A stretch of DNA of 64,000 nucleotides from Karalla daura (GCA_029224185.1 CM055189.1:29009988-29073987); one strand, 5' to 3'; shown: positions 12,990 through 24,858, counted from the first letter of the stretch. Notes: generated by a model not told the origin, from the letters alone. Translations and numbers: made by a program.

Positions 12990-15900
12990 TTGACTAAGTG
13001 CTCTTGTCAAAATCGTCCTTCCAGGACCTATTTAGGAGCGCGTTTCAGACCGTTTGGAGTTGATTGGTACCTACTTTCGAGAGACATTTATTTTTTTTCG
13101 ACCCCATACATTGACATGTCCAGACAGGCTCTGACATGTCCAGAAACACACCCAGACACACAGTTAGACACACAGCCCCGACATGGCCAGACATGCCCAG
13201 ACACGCTCCGGCGCGTTCAGAAGGGCCGCATTATGTCAGACGGATCGAGATTTGAAGTCTCTGGGACGTTGGGTTGTGGAGTGATAAGCCGTTAAAGTGT
13301 CCCCATAAGAATGCGTTGGTCGGCCGACGAGTGAAAATTTGACTAAGTGCTCGTCTCAAAATCGTCCTTCCAGGACCTATTTAGGAGCGCGTTTCGGACC
13401 ATTTGGAGTTGATTGGTACCTACTTTCGAGAGACATTTATTTTTTTCGATCCCATACATTGACATGTCCAGACAGGCTCTGACGTGTCCAGAAACACACC
13501 CAGACACACAGTTAGACACACAGCCCCGACATGGCCAGACATGCCCAGACACGCTCCGGCGCATTCAGAAGGGCCGCATTATGTCAGACGGATCGAGATT
13601 TGAAGTCTCTGGGACGTTGGGTTGTGGAGTGATAAGCCGTTAAAGTGTCCCCATGAGAATGCGTTGGTCGGCCGACGAGTGAAAATTTGACTAAGTGCTC
13701 GTCTCAAAATCGTCCTTCCAGGACCTATTTAGGAGCGCGTTTCAGACCGTTTGGAGTTGATTGGTACCTACTTTCGAGAGACATTTATTTTTTTTCGACC
13801 CCATACATTGACATGTCCAGACAGGCTCTGACATGTCCAGAAACACACCCAGACACACAGTTAGACACACAGCCCCGACATGGCCAGACATGCCCAGACA
13901 TGCTCTGGCGTGTTCAGAAGGGCCGCATTATGTCAGTCGGATCGAGATTTGAAGTCCCTGGGACGTTGGGTCCTGGAGTGATAAGCCGTTCACGTGTCCC
14001 CATAAGAATGCATTAGTCGGCCGACGAGTGAAAATTTGACTAAGTGCTCGTCTCAAAATCGTCCTTCCAGGACCTATTTAGGAGCGCGTTTCGGACCATT
14101 TGGAGTTGATTGGTACCTACTTTCGAGAGACATTTATTTTTTTTTCGATCCCATACATTCACATGTCCAGACAGGCTCTGACGTGTCCAGAAACACACCT
14201 AGACACACAGTTAGACACAAAGCCCCGACATGGCCAGACATGCCCAGACACGCTCCGGCGCGTTCAGAAGGGCCGCATTATGTCAGACGGATCGAGATTT
14301 GAAGTCTCTGGGACGTTGGGTTGTGGAGTGATAAGCCGTTAAAGTGTCCCCATGAGAATGCGTTGGTCGGCCGACGAGTGAAAATTTGACTAAGTGCTCG
14401 TCTCAAAATCGTCCTTCCAGGACCTATTTAGGAGCGCGTTTCGGACCATTTGGAGTTGATTGGTACCTACTTTCGAGAGACTTTTTTTTTTTTTTCGATC
14501 CCATACATTGACATGTCCAGACAGGCTCTGACGTGTCCAGAAACACACCCAGACACACAGTTAGACACACAGCCCCGACATGGCCAGACATGCCCAGACA
14601 CGCTCCGGCGCGTTCAGAAGGGCCGCATTATGTCAGACGGATCGAGATTTGAAGTCTCTGGGACGTTGGGTTGTGGAGTGATAAGCCGTTAAAGTGTCCC
14701 CATAAGAATGCGTTGGTCGGCCGACGAGTGAAAATTTGACTAAGTGCTCGTCTCAAAATCGTCCTTCCAGGACCTATTTAGGAGCGCGTTTCAGACCGTT
14801 TGGAGTTGATTGGTACCTACTTTCGAGAGACATTTATTTTTTTTCGACCCCATACATTGACATGTCCAGACAGGCTCTGACATGTCCAGAAACACACCCA
14901 GACACACAGTTAGACACACAGCCCCGACATGGCCAGACATGCCCAGACATGCTCTGGCGTGTTCAGAAGGGCCGCATTATGTCAGTCGGATCGAGATTTG
15001 AAGTCCCTGGGACGTTGGGTCCTGGAGTGATAAGCCGTTCACGTGTCCCCATAAGAATGCATTAGTCGGCCGACGAGTGAAAATTTGACTAAGTGCTCTT
15101 GTCAAAATCGTCCTTCCAGGACCTATTTAGGAGCGCGTTTCGGACCATTTGGAGTTGATTGGTACCTACTTTCGAGAGACATTTTTTTTTTTTCGACCCC
15201 ATACATTGACATGTCCAGACAGGCTCTGACATGTCCAGAAACACACCCAGACACACAGTTAGACACACAGCCCCGACATGGCCAGACATGCCCAGACATG
15301 CTCTGGCGTGTTCAGAAGGGCCGCATTATGTCAGACGGATAGAGATTTGAAGTCCCTGGGACGTTGGGTCCTGGAGTGATAAGCCGTTCACGTGTCCCCA
15401 TAAGAATGCATTGGTCGGCCGACGAGTGAAAATTTGACTAAGTGCTCTTGTCAAAATCGTCCTTCCAGGACCTATTTAGGAGCGCGTTTCAGACCGTTTG
15501 GAGTTGATTGGTACCTACTTTCGAGAGACATTTATTTTTTTTCGACCCCATACATTGACATGTCCAGACAGGCTCTGACGTGTCCAGAAACACACCCAGA
15601 CACACAGTTAGACACACAGCCCCGACATGGCCAGACATGCCCAGACATGCTCTGGCGTGTTCAGAAGGGCCGCATTATGTCAGACGGATCGAGATTTGAA
15701 GTCCCTGGGACGTTGGGTCCTGGAGTGATAAGCCGTTCACGTGTCCCCATAAGAATGCATTGGTCGGCCGACGAGTGAAAATTTGACTAAGTGCTCTTGT
15801 CAAAATCGTCCTTCCAGGACCTATTTAGGAGCGCGTTTCAGACCGTTAGGAGTTGATTGGTACCTACTTTCGAGAGACATTTATTTTTTTTCGACCCCAT

Positions 15901-17529
15901 ACATTGACATGTCCAGACAGGCTCTGACATGTCCAGAAACACACCCAGACACACAGTTAGACACACAGCCCCGACATGGCCAGACATGCCCAGACACGCT
16001 CCGGCGCGTTCAGAAGGGCCGCATTATGTCAGACGGATCGAGATTTGAAGTCCCTGGGACGTTGGGTCCTGGAGTGATAAGCCGTTAAAGTGTCCCCATG
16101 AGAATGCGTTGGTCGGCCGACGAGTGAAAATTTGACTAAGTGCTCGTCTCAAAATCGTCCTTCCAGGACCTATTTAGGAGCGCGTTTCAGACCGTTTGGA
16201 GTTGATTGGTACCTACTTTCGAGAGACATTTATTTTTTTTCGACCCCATACATTGACATGTCCAGACAGGCTCTGACATGTCCAGAAACACACCCAGACA
16301 CACAGTTAGACACACAGCCCCGACATGGCCAGACATGCCCAGACATGCTCTGGCGTGTTCAGAAGGGCCGCATTATGTCAGTCGGATCGAGATTTGAAGT
16401 CCCTGGGACGTTGGGTCCTGGAGTGATAAGCCGTTCACGTGTCCCCATAAGAATGCATTAGTCGGCCGACGAGTGAAAATTTGACTAAGTGCTCGTCTCA
16501 AAATCGTCCTTCCAGGACCTATTTAGGAGCGCGTTTCGGACCATTTGGAGTTGATTGGTACCTACTTTCGAGAGACATTTATTTTTTTTTCGATCCCATA
16601 CATTCACATGTCCAGACAGGCTCTGACGTGTCCAGAAACACACCTAGACACACAGTTAGACACAAAGCCCCGACATGGCCAGACATGCCCAGACACGCTC
16701 CGGCGCGTTCAGAAGGGCCGCATTATGTCAGACGGATCGAGATTTGAAGTCTCTGGGACGTTGGGTTGTGGAGTGATAAGCCGTTAAAGTGTCCCCATGA
16801 GAATGCGTTGGTCGGCCGACGAGTGAAAATTTGACTAAGTGCTCGTCTCAAAATCGTCCTTCCAGGACCTATTTAGGAGCGCGTTTCGGACCATTTGGAG
16901 TTGATTGGTACCTACTTTCGAGAGACTTTTTTTTTTTTTTCGATCCCATACATTGACATGTCCAGACAGGCTCTGACGTGTCCAGAAACACACCCAGACA
17001 CACAGTTAGACACACAGCCCCGACATGGCCAGACATGCCCAGACACGCTCCGGCGCGTTCAGAAGGGCCGCATTATGTCAGACGGATCGAGATTTGAAGT
17101 CTCTGGGACGTTGGGTTGTGGAGTGATAAGCCGTTAAAGTGTCCCCATAAGAATGCGTTGGTCGGCCGACGAGTGAAAATTTGACTAAGTGCTCGTCTCA
17201 AAATCGTCCTTCCAGGACCTATTTAGGAGCGCGTTTCAGACCGTTTGGAGTTGATTGGTACCTACTTTCGAGAGACATTTATTTTTTTTCGACCCCATAC
17301 ATTGACATGTCCAGACAGGCTCTGACATGTCCAGAAACACACCCAGACACACAGTTAGACACACAGCCCCGACATGGCCAGACATGCCCAGACATGCTCT
17401 GGCGTGTTCAGAAGGGCCGCATTATGTCAGACGGATCGAGATTTGAAGTCTCTGGGACGTTGGGTTGTGGAGTGATAAGCCGTTCACGTGTCCCTATAAG
17501 AATGCATTGGTCGGCCGACGAGTGAAAAT
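12990..17529 (+). repeat. 13-monomer higher-order repeat, near-identical tandem copy of 8450-12989 (4540 bp)
   Basis: Offset 4540 holds for every monomer from 8450/12990 to 12641/17181 and stops at 17530. Shared rare markers include the GTTAGGAG state at about 11307 and 15847. One clear difference is A at 11527 (GGGACCTGG) against T at 16067 (GGGTCCTGG). The phase differs from the first pair, since 8450 lies inside copy 2; this is a second, independent unequal exchange of 13 monomers. Inside the unit, 9147-10195 and 11592-12640 are themselves paired at 2445 bp (7 monomers). Confidence 0.87.
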
Positions 17530-20500
17530 TTGACTAAGTGCTCTTGTCAAAATCGTCCTTCCAGGACCTATTTAGGAGCGCGTTTCAGACCGTTTGGAGT
17601 TGATTGGTACCTACTTTCGAGAGACATTTATTTTTTTTCGACCCCATACATTGACATGTCCAGACAGGCTCTGACATGTCCAGAAACACACCCAGACACA
17701 CAGTTAGACACACAGCCCCGACATGGCCAGACATGCCCAGACATGCTCTGGCGTGTTCAGAAGGGCCGCATTATGTCAGACGGATCGAGATTTGAAGTCC
17801 CTGGGACGTTGGGTCCTGGAGTGATAAGCCGTTCACGTGTCCCCATAAGAATGCATTGGTCGGCCGACGAGTGAAAATTTGACTAAGTGCTCTTGTCAAA
17901 ATCGTCCTTCCAGGACCTATTTAGGAGCGCGTTTCAGACCGTTTGGAGTTGATTGGTACCTACTTTCGAGAGACATTTATTTTTTTTCGACCCCATACAT
18001 TGACATGTCCAGACAGGCTCTGACATGTCCAGAAACACACCCAGACACACAGTTAGACACACAGCCCCGACATGGCCAGACATGCCCAGACATGCTCTGG
18101 CGTGTTCAGAAGGGCCGCATTATGTCAGACGGATCGAGATTTGAAGTCCCTGGGACGTTGGGTCCTGGAGTGATAAGCCGTTCACGTGTCCCCATAAGAA
18201 TGCATTGGTCGGCCGACGAGTGAAAATTTGACTAAGTGCTCTTGTCAAAATCGTCCTTCCAGGACCTATTTAGGAGCGCGTTTCAGACCGTTTGGAGTTG
18301 ATTGGTACCTACTTTCGAGAGACATTTTTTTTTTTTTCGATCCCATACATTGACATGTCCAGACAGGCTCTGACGTGTCCAGAAACACACCCAGACACAC
18401 AGTTAGACACACAGCCCCGACATGGCCAGACATGCCCAGACACGCTCCGGCGCGTTCAGAAGGGCCGCATTATGTCAGACGGATCGAGATTTGAAGTCTC
18501 TGGGACGTTGGGTTGTGGAGTGATAAGCCGTTAAAGTGTCCCCATAAGAATGCGTTGGTCGGCCGACGAGTGAAAATTTGACTAAGTGCTCGTCTCAAAA
18601 TCGTCCTTCCAGGACCTATTTAGGAGCGCGTTTCGGACCATTTGGAGTTGATTGGTACCTACTTTCGAGAGACATTTATTTTTTTCGATCCCATACATTG
18701 ACATGTCCAGACAGGCTCTGACATGTCCAGAAACACACCCAGACACACAGTTAGACACACAGCCCCGACATGGCCAGACATGCCCAGACACGCTCCGGCG
18801 CGTTCAGAAGGGCCGCATTATGTCAGACGGATCGAGATTTGAAGTCTCTGGGACGTTGGGTTGTGGAGTGATAAGCCGTTAAAGTGTCCCCATGAGAATG
18901 CGTTGGTCGGCCGACGAGTGAAAATTTGACTAAGTGCTCTTGTCAAAATCGTCCTTCCAGGACCTATTTAGGAGCGCGTTTCGGACCATTTGGAGTTGAT
19001 TGGTACCTACTTTCGAGAGACATTTTTTTTTTTTTTCGATCCCATACATTGACATGTCCAGACAGGCTCTGACGTGTCCAGAAACACACCCAGACACACA
19101 GTTAGACACACAGCCCCGACATGGCCAGACATGCCCAGACACGCTCCGGCGCGTTCAGAAGGGCCGCATTATGTCAGACGGATCGAGATTTGAAGTCTCT
19201 GGGACGTTGGGTTGTGGAGTGATAAGCCGTTAAAGTGTCCCCATAAGAATGCGTTGGTCGGCCGACGAGTGAAAATTTGACTAAGTGCTCTTGTCAAAAT
19301 CGTCCTTCCAGGACCTATTTAGGAGCGCGTTTCGGACCATTTGGAGTTGATTGGTACCTACTTTCGAGAGACATTTATTTTTTTTCGACCCCATACATTG
19401 ACATGTCCAGACAGGCTCTGACGTGTCCAGAAACACACCCAGACACACAGTTAGACACACAGCCCCGACATGGCCAGACATGCCCAGACATGCTCTGGCG
19501 TGTTCAGAAGGGCCGCATTATGTCAGACGGATCGAGATTTGAAGTCCCTGGGACGTTGGGTCCTGGAGTGATAAGCCGTTCACGTGTCCCCATAAGAATG
19601 CATTGGTCGGCCGACGAGTGAAAATTTGACTAAGTGCTCTTGTCAAAATCGTCCTTCCAGGACCTATTTAGGAGCGCGTTTCAGACCGTTTGGAGTTGAT
19701 TGGTACCTACTTTCGAGAGACATTTATTTTTTTTCGACCCCATACATTGACATGTCCAGACAGGCTCTGACATGTCCAGAAACACACCCAGACACACAGT
19801 TAGACACACAGCCCCGACATGGCCAGACATGCCCAGACACGCTCCGGCGCGTTCAGAAGGGCCGCATTATGTCAGACGGATCGAGATTTGAAGTCTCTGG
19901 GACGTTGGGTTGTGGAGTGATAAGCCGTTAAAGTGTCCCCATAAGAATGCGTTGGTCGGCCGACGAGTGAAAATTTGACTAAGTGCTCGTCTCAAAATCG
20001 TCCTTCCAGGACCTATTTAGGAGCGCGTTTCGGACCATTTGGAGTTGATTGGTACCTACTTTCGAGAGACATTTATTTTTTTCGATCCCATACATTGACA
20101 TGTCCAGACAGGCTCTGACGTGTCCAGAAACACACCCAGACACACAGTTAGACACACAGCCCCGACATGGCCAGACATGCCCAGACACGCTCTGGCGTGT
20201 TCAGAAGGGCCGCATTATGTCAGTCGGATCGAGATTTGAAGTCCCTGGGACGTTGGGTCCTGGAGTGATAAGCCGTTCACGTGTCCCCATAAGAATGCAT
20301 TAGTCGGCCGACGAGTGAAAATTTGACTAAGTGCTCGTCTCAAAATCGTCCTTCCAGGACCTATTTAGGAGCGCGTTTCGGACCATTTGGAGTTGATTGG
20401 TACCTACTTTCGAGAGACATTTATTTTTTTTTCGATCCCATACATTCACATGTCCAGACAGGCTCTGACGTGTCCAGAAACACACCTAGACACACAGTTA

Positions 20501-21950
20501 GACACAAAGCCCCGACATGGCCAGACATGCCCAGACACGCTCCGGCGCGTTCAGAAGGGCCGCATTATGTCAGACGGATCGAGATTTGAAGTCTCTGGGA
20601 CGTTGGGTTGTGGAGTGATAAGCCGTTAAAGTGTCCCCATGAGAATGCGTTGGTCGGCCGACGAGTGAAAATTTGACTAAGTGCTCGTCTCAAAATCGTC
20701 CTTCCAGGACCTATTTAGGAGCGCGTTTCGGACCATTTGGAGTTGATTGGTACCTACTTTCGAGAGACTTTTTTTTTTTTTTCGATCCCATACATTGACA
20801 TGTCCAGACAGGCTCTGACGTGTCCAGAAACACACCCAGACACACAGTTAGACACACAGCCCCGACATGGCCAGACATGCCCAGACACGCTCCGGCGCGT
20901 TCAGAAGGGCCGCATTATGTCAGACGGATCGAGATTTGAAGTCTCTGGGACGTTGGGTTGTGGAGTGATAAGCCGTTAAAGTGTCCCCATAAGAATGCGT
21001 TGGTCGGCCGACGAGTGAAAATTTGACTAAGTGCTCGTCTCAAAATCGTCCTTCCAGGACCTATTTAGGAGCGCGTTTCAGACCGTTTGGAGTTGATTGG
21101 TACCTACTTTCGAGAGACATTTATTTTTTTTCGACCCCATACATTGACATGTCCAGACAGGCTCTGACATGTCCAGAAACACACCCAGACACACAGTTAG
21201 ACACACAGCCCCGACATGGCCAGACATGCCCAGACATGCTCTGGCGTGTTCAGAAGGGCCGCATTATGTCAGTCGGATCGAGATTTGAAGTCCCTGGGAC
21301 GTTGGGTCCTGGAGTGATAAGCCGTTCACGTGTCCCCATAAGAATGCATTAGTCGGCCGACGAGTGAAAATTTGACTAAGTGCTCTTGTCAAAATCGTCC
21401 TTCCAGGACCTATTTAGGAGCGCGTTTCGGACCATTTGGAGTTGATTGGTACCTACTTTCGAGAGACATTTTTTTTTTTTCGACCCCATACATTGACATG
21501 TCCAGACAGGCTCTGACATGTCCAGAAACACACCCAGACACACAGTTAGACACACAGCCCCGACATGGCCAGACATGCCCAGACATGCTCTGGCGTGTTC
21601 AGAAGGGCCGCATTATGTCAGACGGATAGAGATTTGAAGTCCCTGGGACGTTGGGTCCTGGAGTGATAAGCCGTTCACGTGTCCCCATAAGAATGCATTG
21701 GTCGGCCGACGAGTGAAAATTTGACTAAGTGCTCTTGTCAAAATCGTCCTTCCAGGACCTATTTAGGAGCGCGTTTCAGACCGTTTGGAGTTGATTGGTA
21801 CCTACTTTCGAGAGACATTTATTTTTTTTCGACCCCATACATTGACATGTCCAGACAGGCTCTGACGTGTCCAGAAACACACCCAGACACACAGTTAGAC
21901 ACACAGCCCCGACATGGCCAGACATGCCCAGACATGCTCCGGCGCGTTCA
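17530..21950 (+). repeat. Rearranged higher-order copy with one monomer missing
   Basis: Monomers from 17530 to about 20186 follow the order of 1816-4472 (offset 15714-15715). From about 20187 to 21936 they follow 4821-6570 (offset 15366). The offset change of 349 bp is the loss of one monomer at the 20.19-kb junction. Some sites differ from copy 1: the monomer at 19277 has CTTGTC where 3562 has CGTCTC. Confidence 0.8.
19974..20322 (+). repeat. Hybrid (crossover) monomer, junction about 20186-20195
   Basis: The left part matches the B-type monomer at 4259-4607 (TTTCGGACC, CGATCCC, CACGCT). The right part matches the A-type monomer at 4608-4956 (CTGGCGTGTTC, GTCAGTCGG, GGTCCTGGAG, GCATTAGTCGG). 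The mixed string CACGCTCTGGCG is not found in the parental types. This is the expected product of unequal crossover that deletes exactly one monomer. Confidence 0.8.
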
Positions 21951-22069
21951 GAAGGGCCCGCATTATGTCAGACGGATCGAGATTTGAAGTCTCTGGGACG
22001 TTGGGTTGTGGAGTGATAAGCCGTTAAAGTGTCCCCATGAGAATGCGTTGGTCGGCCGACGAGTGAAAA
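21721..22069 (+). repeat. Second hybrid monomer, junction about 21937
   Basis: It begins as an A-type monomer (CAGACCGTTTGG, CGACCCC, CATGCT) and ends as B type (CCGGCGCGTTC, TCTCTGGG, TTGTGGAG, TTAAAG). CATGCTCCGG is a combination I see nowhere else in the array. The unit also has an extra C (AGGGCCCGC at 21957-21959). The next monomer, from 22070, follows 1467-1815 at offset 20603, so the junction joins two different points of the higher-order unit. Confidence 0.7.
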
Positions 22070-24424
22070 TTTGACTAAGTGCTCTTGTCAAAATCGTCCT
22101 TCCAGGACCTATTTAGGAGCGCGTTTCGGACCATTTGGAGTTGATTGGTACCTACTTTCGAGAGACATTTTTTTTTTTCGACCCCATACATTGACATGTC
22201 CAGACAGGCTCTGACGTGTCCAGAAACACACCCAGACACACAGTTAGACACACAGCCCCGACATGGCCAGACATGCCCAGACACGCCCCGGCGCGTTCAG
22301 AAGGGCCGCATTATGTCAGACGGATCGAGATTTGAAGTCTCTGGGACGTTGGGTTGTGGAGTGATAAGCCGTTCACGTGTCCCTATAAGAATGCATTGGT
22401 CGGCCGACGAGTGAAAATTTGACTAAGTGCTCTTGTCAAAATCGTCCTTCCAGGACCTATTTAGGAGCGCGTTTCAGACCGTTTGGAGTTGATTGGTACC
22501 TACTTTCGAGAGACATTTATTTTTTTTCGACCCCATACATTGACATGTCCAGACAGGCTCTGACGTGTCCAGAAACACACCCAGACACACAGTTAGACAC
22601 ACAGCCCCGACATGGCCCAGACATGCCCAGACATGCTCTGGCGTGTTCAGAAGGGCCGCATTATGTCAGACGGATCGAGATTTGAAGTCCCTGGGACGTT
22701 GGGTCCTGGAGTGATAAGCCGTTCACGTGTCCCCATAAGAATGCATTGGTCGGCCGACGAGTGAAAATTTGACTAAGTGCTCTTGTCAAAATCGTCCTTC
22801 CAGGACCTATTTAGGAGCGCGTTTCAGACCGTTTGGAGTTGATTGGTACCTACTTTCGAGAGACATTTATTTTTTTTCGACCCCATACATTGACATGTCC
22901 AGACAGGCTCTGACATGTCCAGAAACACACCCAGACACACAGTTAGACACACAGCCCCGACATGGCCAGACATGCCCAGACACGCTCCGGCGCGTTCAGA
23001 AGGGCCGCATTATGTCAGACGGATCGAGATTTGAAGTCTCTGGGACGTTGGGTTGTGGAGTGATAAGCCGTTAAAGTGTCCCCATAAGAATGCATTGGTC
23101 GGCCGACGAGTGAAAATTTGACTAAGTGCTCGTCTCAAAATCGTCCTTCCAGGACCTATTTAGGAGCGCGTTTCGGACCATTTGGAGTTGATTGGTACCT
23201 ACTTTCGAGAGACATTTTTTTTTTTTTCGACCCCATACATTGACATGTCCAGACAGGCTCTGACATGTCCAGAAACACACCCAGACACACAGTTAGACAC
23301 ACAGCCCCGACATGGCCAGACATGCCCAGACACGCTCCGGCGCGTTCAGAAGGGCCGCATTATGTCAGACGGATCGAGATTTGAAGTCTCTGGGACGTTG
23401 GGTTGTGGAGTGATAAGCCGTTAAAGTGTCCCCCATAAGAATGCGTTGGTCGGCCGACGAGTGAAAATTTGACTAAGTGCTCGTCTCAAAATCGTCCTTC
23501 CAGGACCTATTTAGGAGCGCGTTTCGGACCATTTGGAGTTGATTGGTACCTACTTTCGAGAGACATTTATTTTTTTCGATCCCATACATTGACATGTCCA
23601 GACAGGCTCTGACATGTCCAGAAACACACCCAGACACACAGTTAGACACACAGCCCGACATGGCCAGACATGCCCAGACACGCTCCGGCGCGTTCAGAAG
23701 GGCCGCATTATGTCAGACGGATCGAGATTTGAAGTCTCTGGGACGTTTGGGTTGTGGAGTGATAAGCCGTTAAAGTGTCCCCATGAGAATGCGTTGGTCG
23801 GCCGACGAGTGAAAATTTGACTAAGTGCTCTTGTCAAAATCGTCCTTCCAGGACCTATTTAGGAGCGCGTTTCGGACCATTTGGAGTTGATTGGTACCTA
23901 CTTTCGAGAGACATTTTTTTTTTTTCGACCCCATACATTGACATGTCCAGACAGGCTCTGACGTGTCCAGAAACACACCCAGACACACAGTTAGACACAC
24001 AGCCCCGACATGGCCAGACATGCCCAGACACGCCCCGGCGCGTTCAGAAGGGCCGCATTATGTCAGGACGGATCGAGATTTGAAGTCTCTGGGACGTTGG
24101 GTTGTGGAGTGATAAGCCGTTCACGTGTCCCCTATAAGAATGCATTGGTCGGCCGACGAGTGAAAATTTGACTAAGTGCTCTTGTCAAAATCGTCCTTCC
24201 AGGACCTATTTAGGAGCGCGTTTCAGACCGTTTGGAGTTGATTGGTACCTACTTTCGAGAGACATTTATTTTTTTTCGACCCCATACATTGACATGTCCA
24301 GACAGGCTCTGACATGTCCAGAAACACACCCAGACACACAGTTAGACACACAGCCCCGACATGGCCAGACATGCCCAGACATGCTCTGGCGTGTTCAGAA
24401 GGGCCGCATTATGTCAGACGGATC
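21951..24424 (+). repeat. Terminal part of array 1 with a cluster of one-base homopolymer indels
   Basis: Compared with all other monomers, single-base length changes occur at 21957-21959 (extra C), 22616-22618 (extra C), 23430-23434 (extra C), 23654-23656 (missing C), 23746-23748 (extra T), 24066-24067 (extra G) and 24129-24132 (extra C). I saw none of this kind, apart from T-tract length, in the preceding 21.9 kb. The position next to the gap suggests low-quality consensus at a contig end. Monomers with CACGCCCCGG, rare elsewhere (about 1681), appear here twice (22070 and 23817 units). Confidence 0.75.
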
Positions 24425-24524
24425 NNNNNNNNNNNNNNNNNNNNNNNNNNNNNNNNNNNNNNNNNNNNNNNNNNNNNNNNNNNNNNNNNNNNNNNNNNNN
24501 NNNNNNNNNNNNNNNNNNNNNNNN
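24425..24524. other. Assembly gap, 100 N
   Basis: Exactly 100 N between the 349-bp and the 177-bp satellite. A round 100 is the common placeholder for unknown size. The last monomer of array 1 is cut inside GACGGATC, and array 2 resumes at CAATCCCGAG. The true distance, and whether anything lies between the arrays, cannot be read from this window. Confidence 0.99.
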
Positions 24525-24701
24525 CAATCCCGAGGCCGGCTTTGATCCTGGAGCTGAGATATTAAAGCTCGCCGAAAGTGAAAAAAACGACCACCCCGGA
24601 CCTGTCGTTTTGGCCGAGATCCCGACCCCGAGCGAGCGAGCCCAAACCCACCATTTGGGGTGTGAGCCGCCTCCGGGGAGGCCCACGCTCACTGGAAAAA
24701 G
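24525..24701 (+). repeat. Representative 177-bp monomer (carries the GGGGAGGCC variant)
   Basis: First complete unit after the gap. From its start: the CCGGCTTTG/CCGGATTTG dimorphic site (base ~17); a 5-bp inverted repeat GAGCT/AGCTC; an A7 run at 24581-24587; the hairpin AAAACGAC/GTCGTTTT; the GAGCGAGCGAGC run; CACCATTTGGGG; and the variable CCGGGGTGGCC. That last site is TGG in most units, AGG (as here, 24679) or TTG in marker units. Confidence 0.9.
24584..24611 (+). repeat. 8-bp perfect inverted repeat (hairpin) in the 177-bp monomer (representative)
   Basis: AAAACGAC (24584-24591) and GTCGTTTT (24604-24611) are exact reverse complements around a 12-base spacer. The pair recurs every 177 bp. 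It is weakened where the first arm reads AAAACAAC (about 13 units, for example near 27211, 38867 and 41344) and lost in the six deleted monomers. Bidirectional dyads of this kind could extrude a cruciform or be bound by a dimer; nothing here proves either. Confidence 0.7.
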
Positions 24702-24767
24702 CAATCCCGAGGCCGGCTTTGATCCTGGAGCTGAGATATTAAAGCTCGCCGAAAGTGAAAAAAACGA

Positions 24768-24858
24768 CCACCCCGGACCTGTCGTTTTGGCCGAGATCCC
24801 GACCCCGAGCGAGCGAGCCCAAACCCACCATTTGGGGTGTGAGCCGCCTCCGGGGTGG
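24768..24858 (+). repeat. 10-bp inverted repeat within the monomer: CCACCCCGGA and TCCGGGGTGG
   Basis: CCACCCCGGA at 24768-24777, in the hairpin spacer, is the exact reverse complement of TCCGGGGTGG at 24849-24858. The arms are 71 bases apart inside one monomer. The marker variants AGG and TTG alter the right arm, and the 31-bp deletion removes the left arm. Confidence 0.6.

Larger units (their letters stand above)
1..24424. repeat. Satellite array 1: ~349-bp tandem repeat, about 70 monomers, 13-mer higher-order structure
   Basis: The whole interval is head-to-tail copies of one unit. Using the start TTGACTAAG, monomers begin at 70, 1816, 2165, 2514, 2863, 3211, 3562, 3911 and so on, so the spacing is 348-350 bp, varying mainly with the T-tract. 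24424 bp divided by 349 gives about 70 copies. All copies face the same way and there is no non-satellite insertion. Open frames here are at most ~125 codons and repeat with the monomer, so they are not genes. The unit is close to two nucleosome repeats, a common satellite length. I do not recognise the family. The left end continues beyond the window; the right end is lost in the gap. Confidence 0.97.

Noticed and set aside
70..24300. Many open frames of 60-125 codons in array 1
   Set aside because: They recur at 349-bp spacing in every monomer, on both strands, and end at monomer-borne stops; they reflect the repeat, not genes.
24525..24701. Homology between the 177-bp and 349-bp satellites (shared TCCTGGAG, GTGAAAA)
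   Set aside because: Shared words are about 8 bases or shorter and not collinear; compatible with chance.
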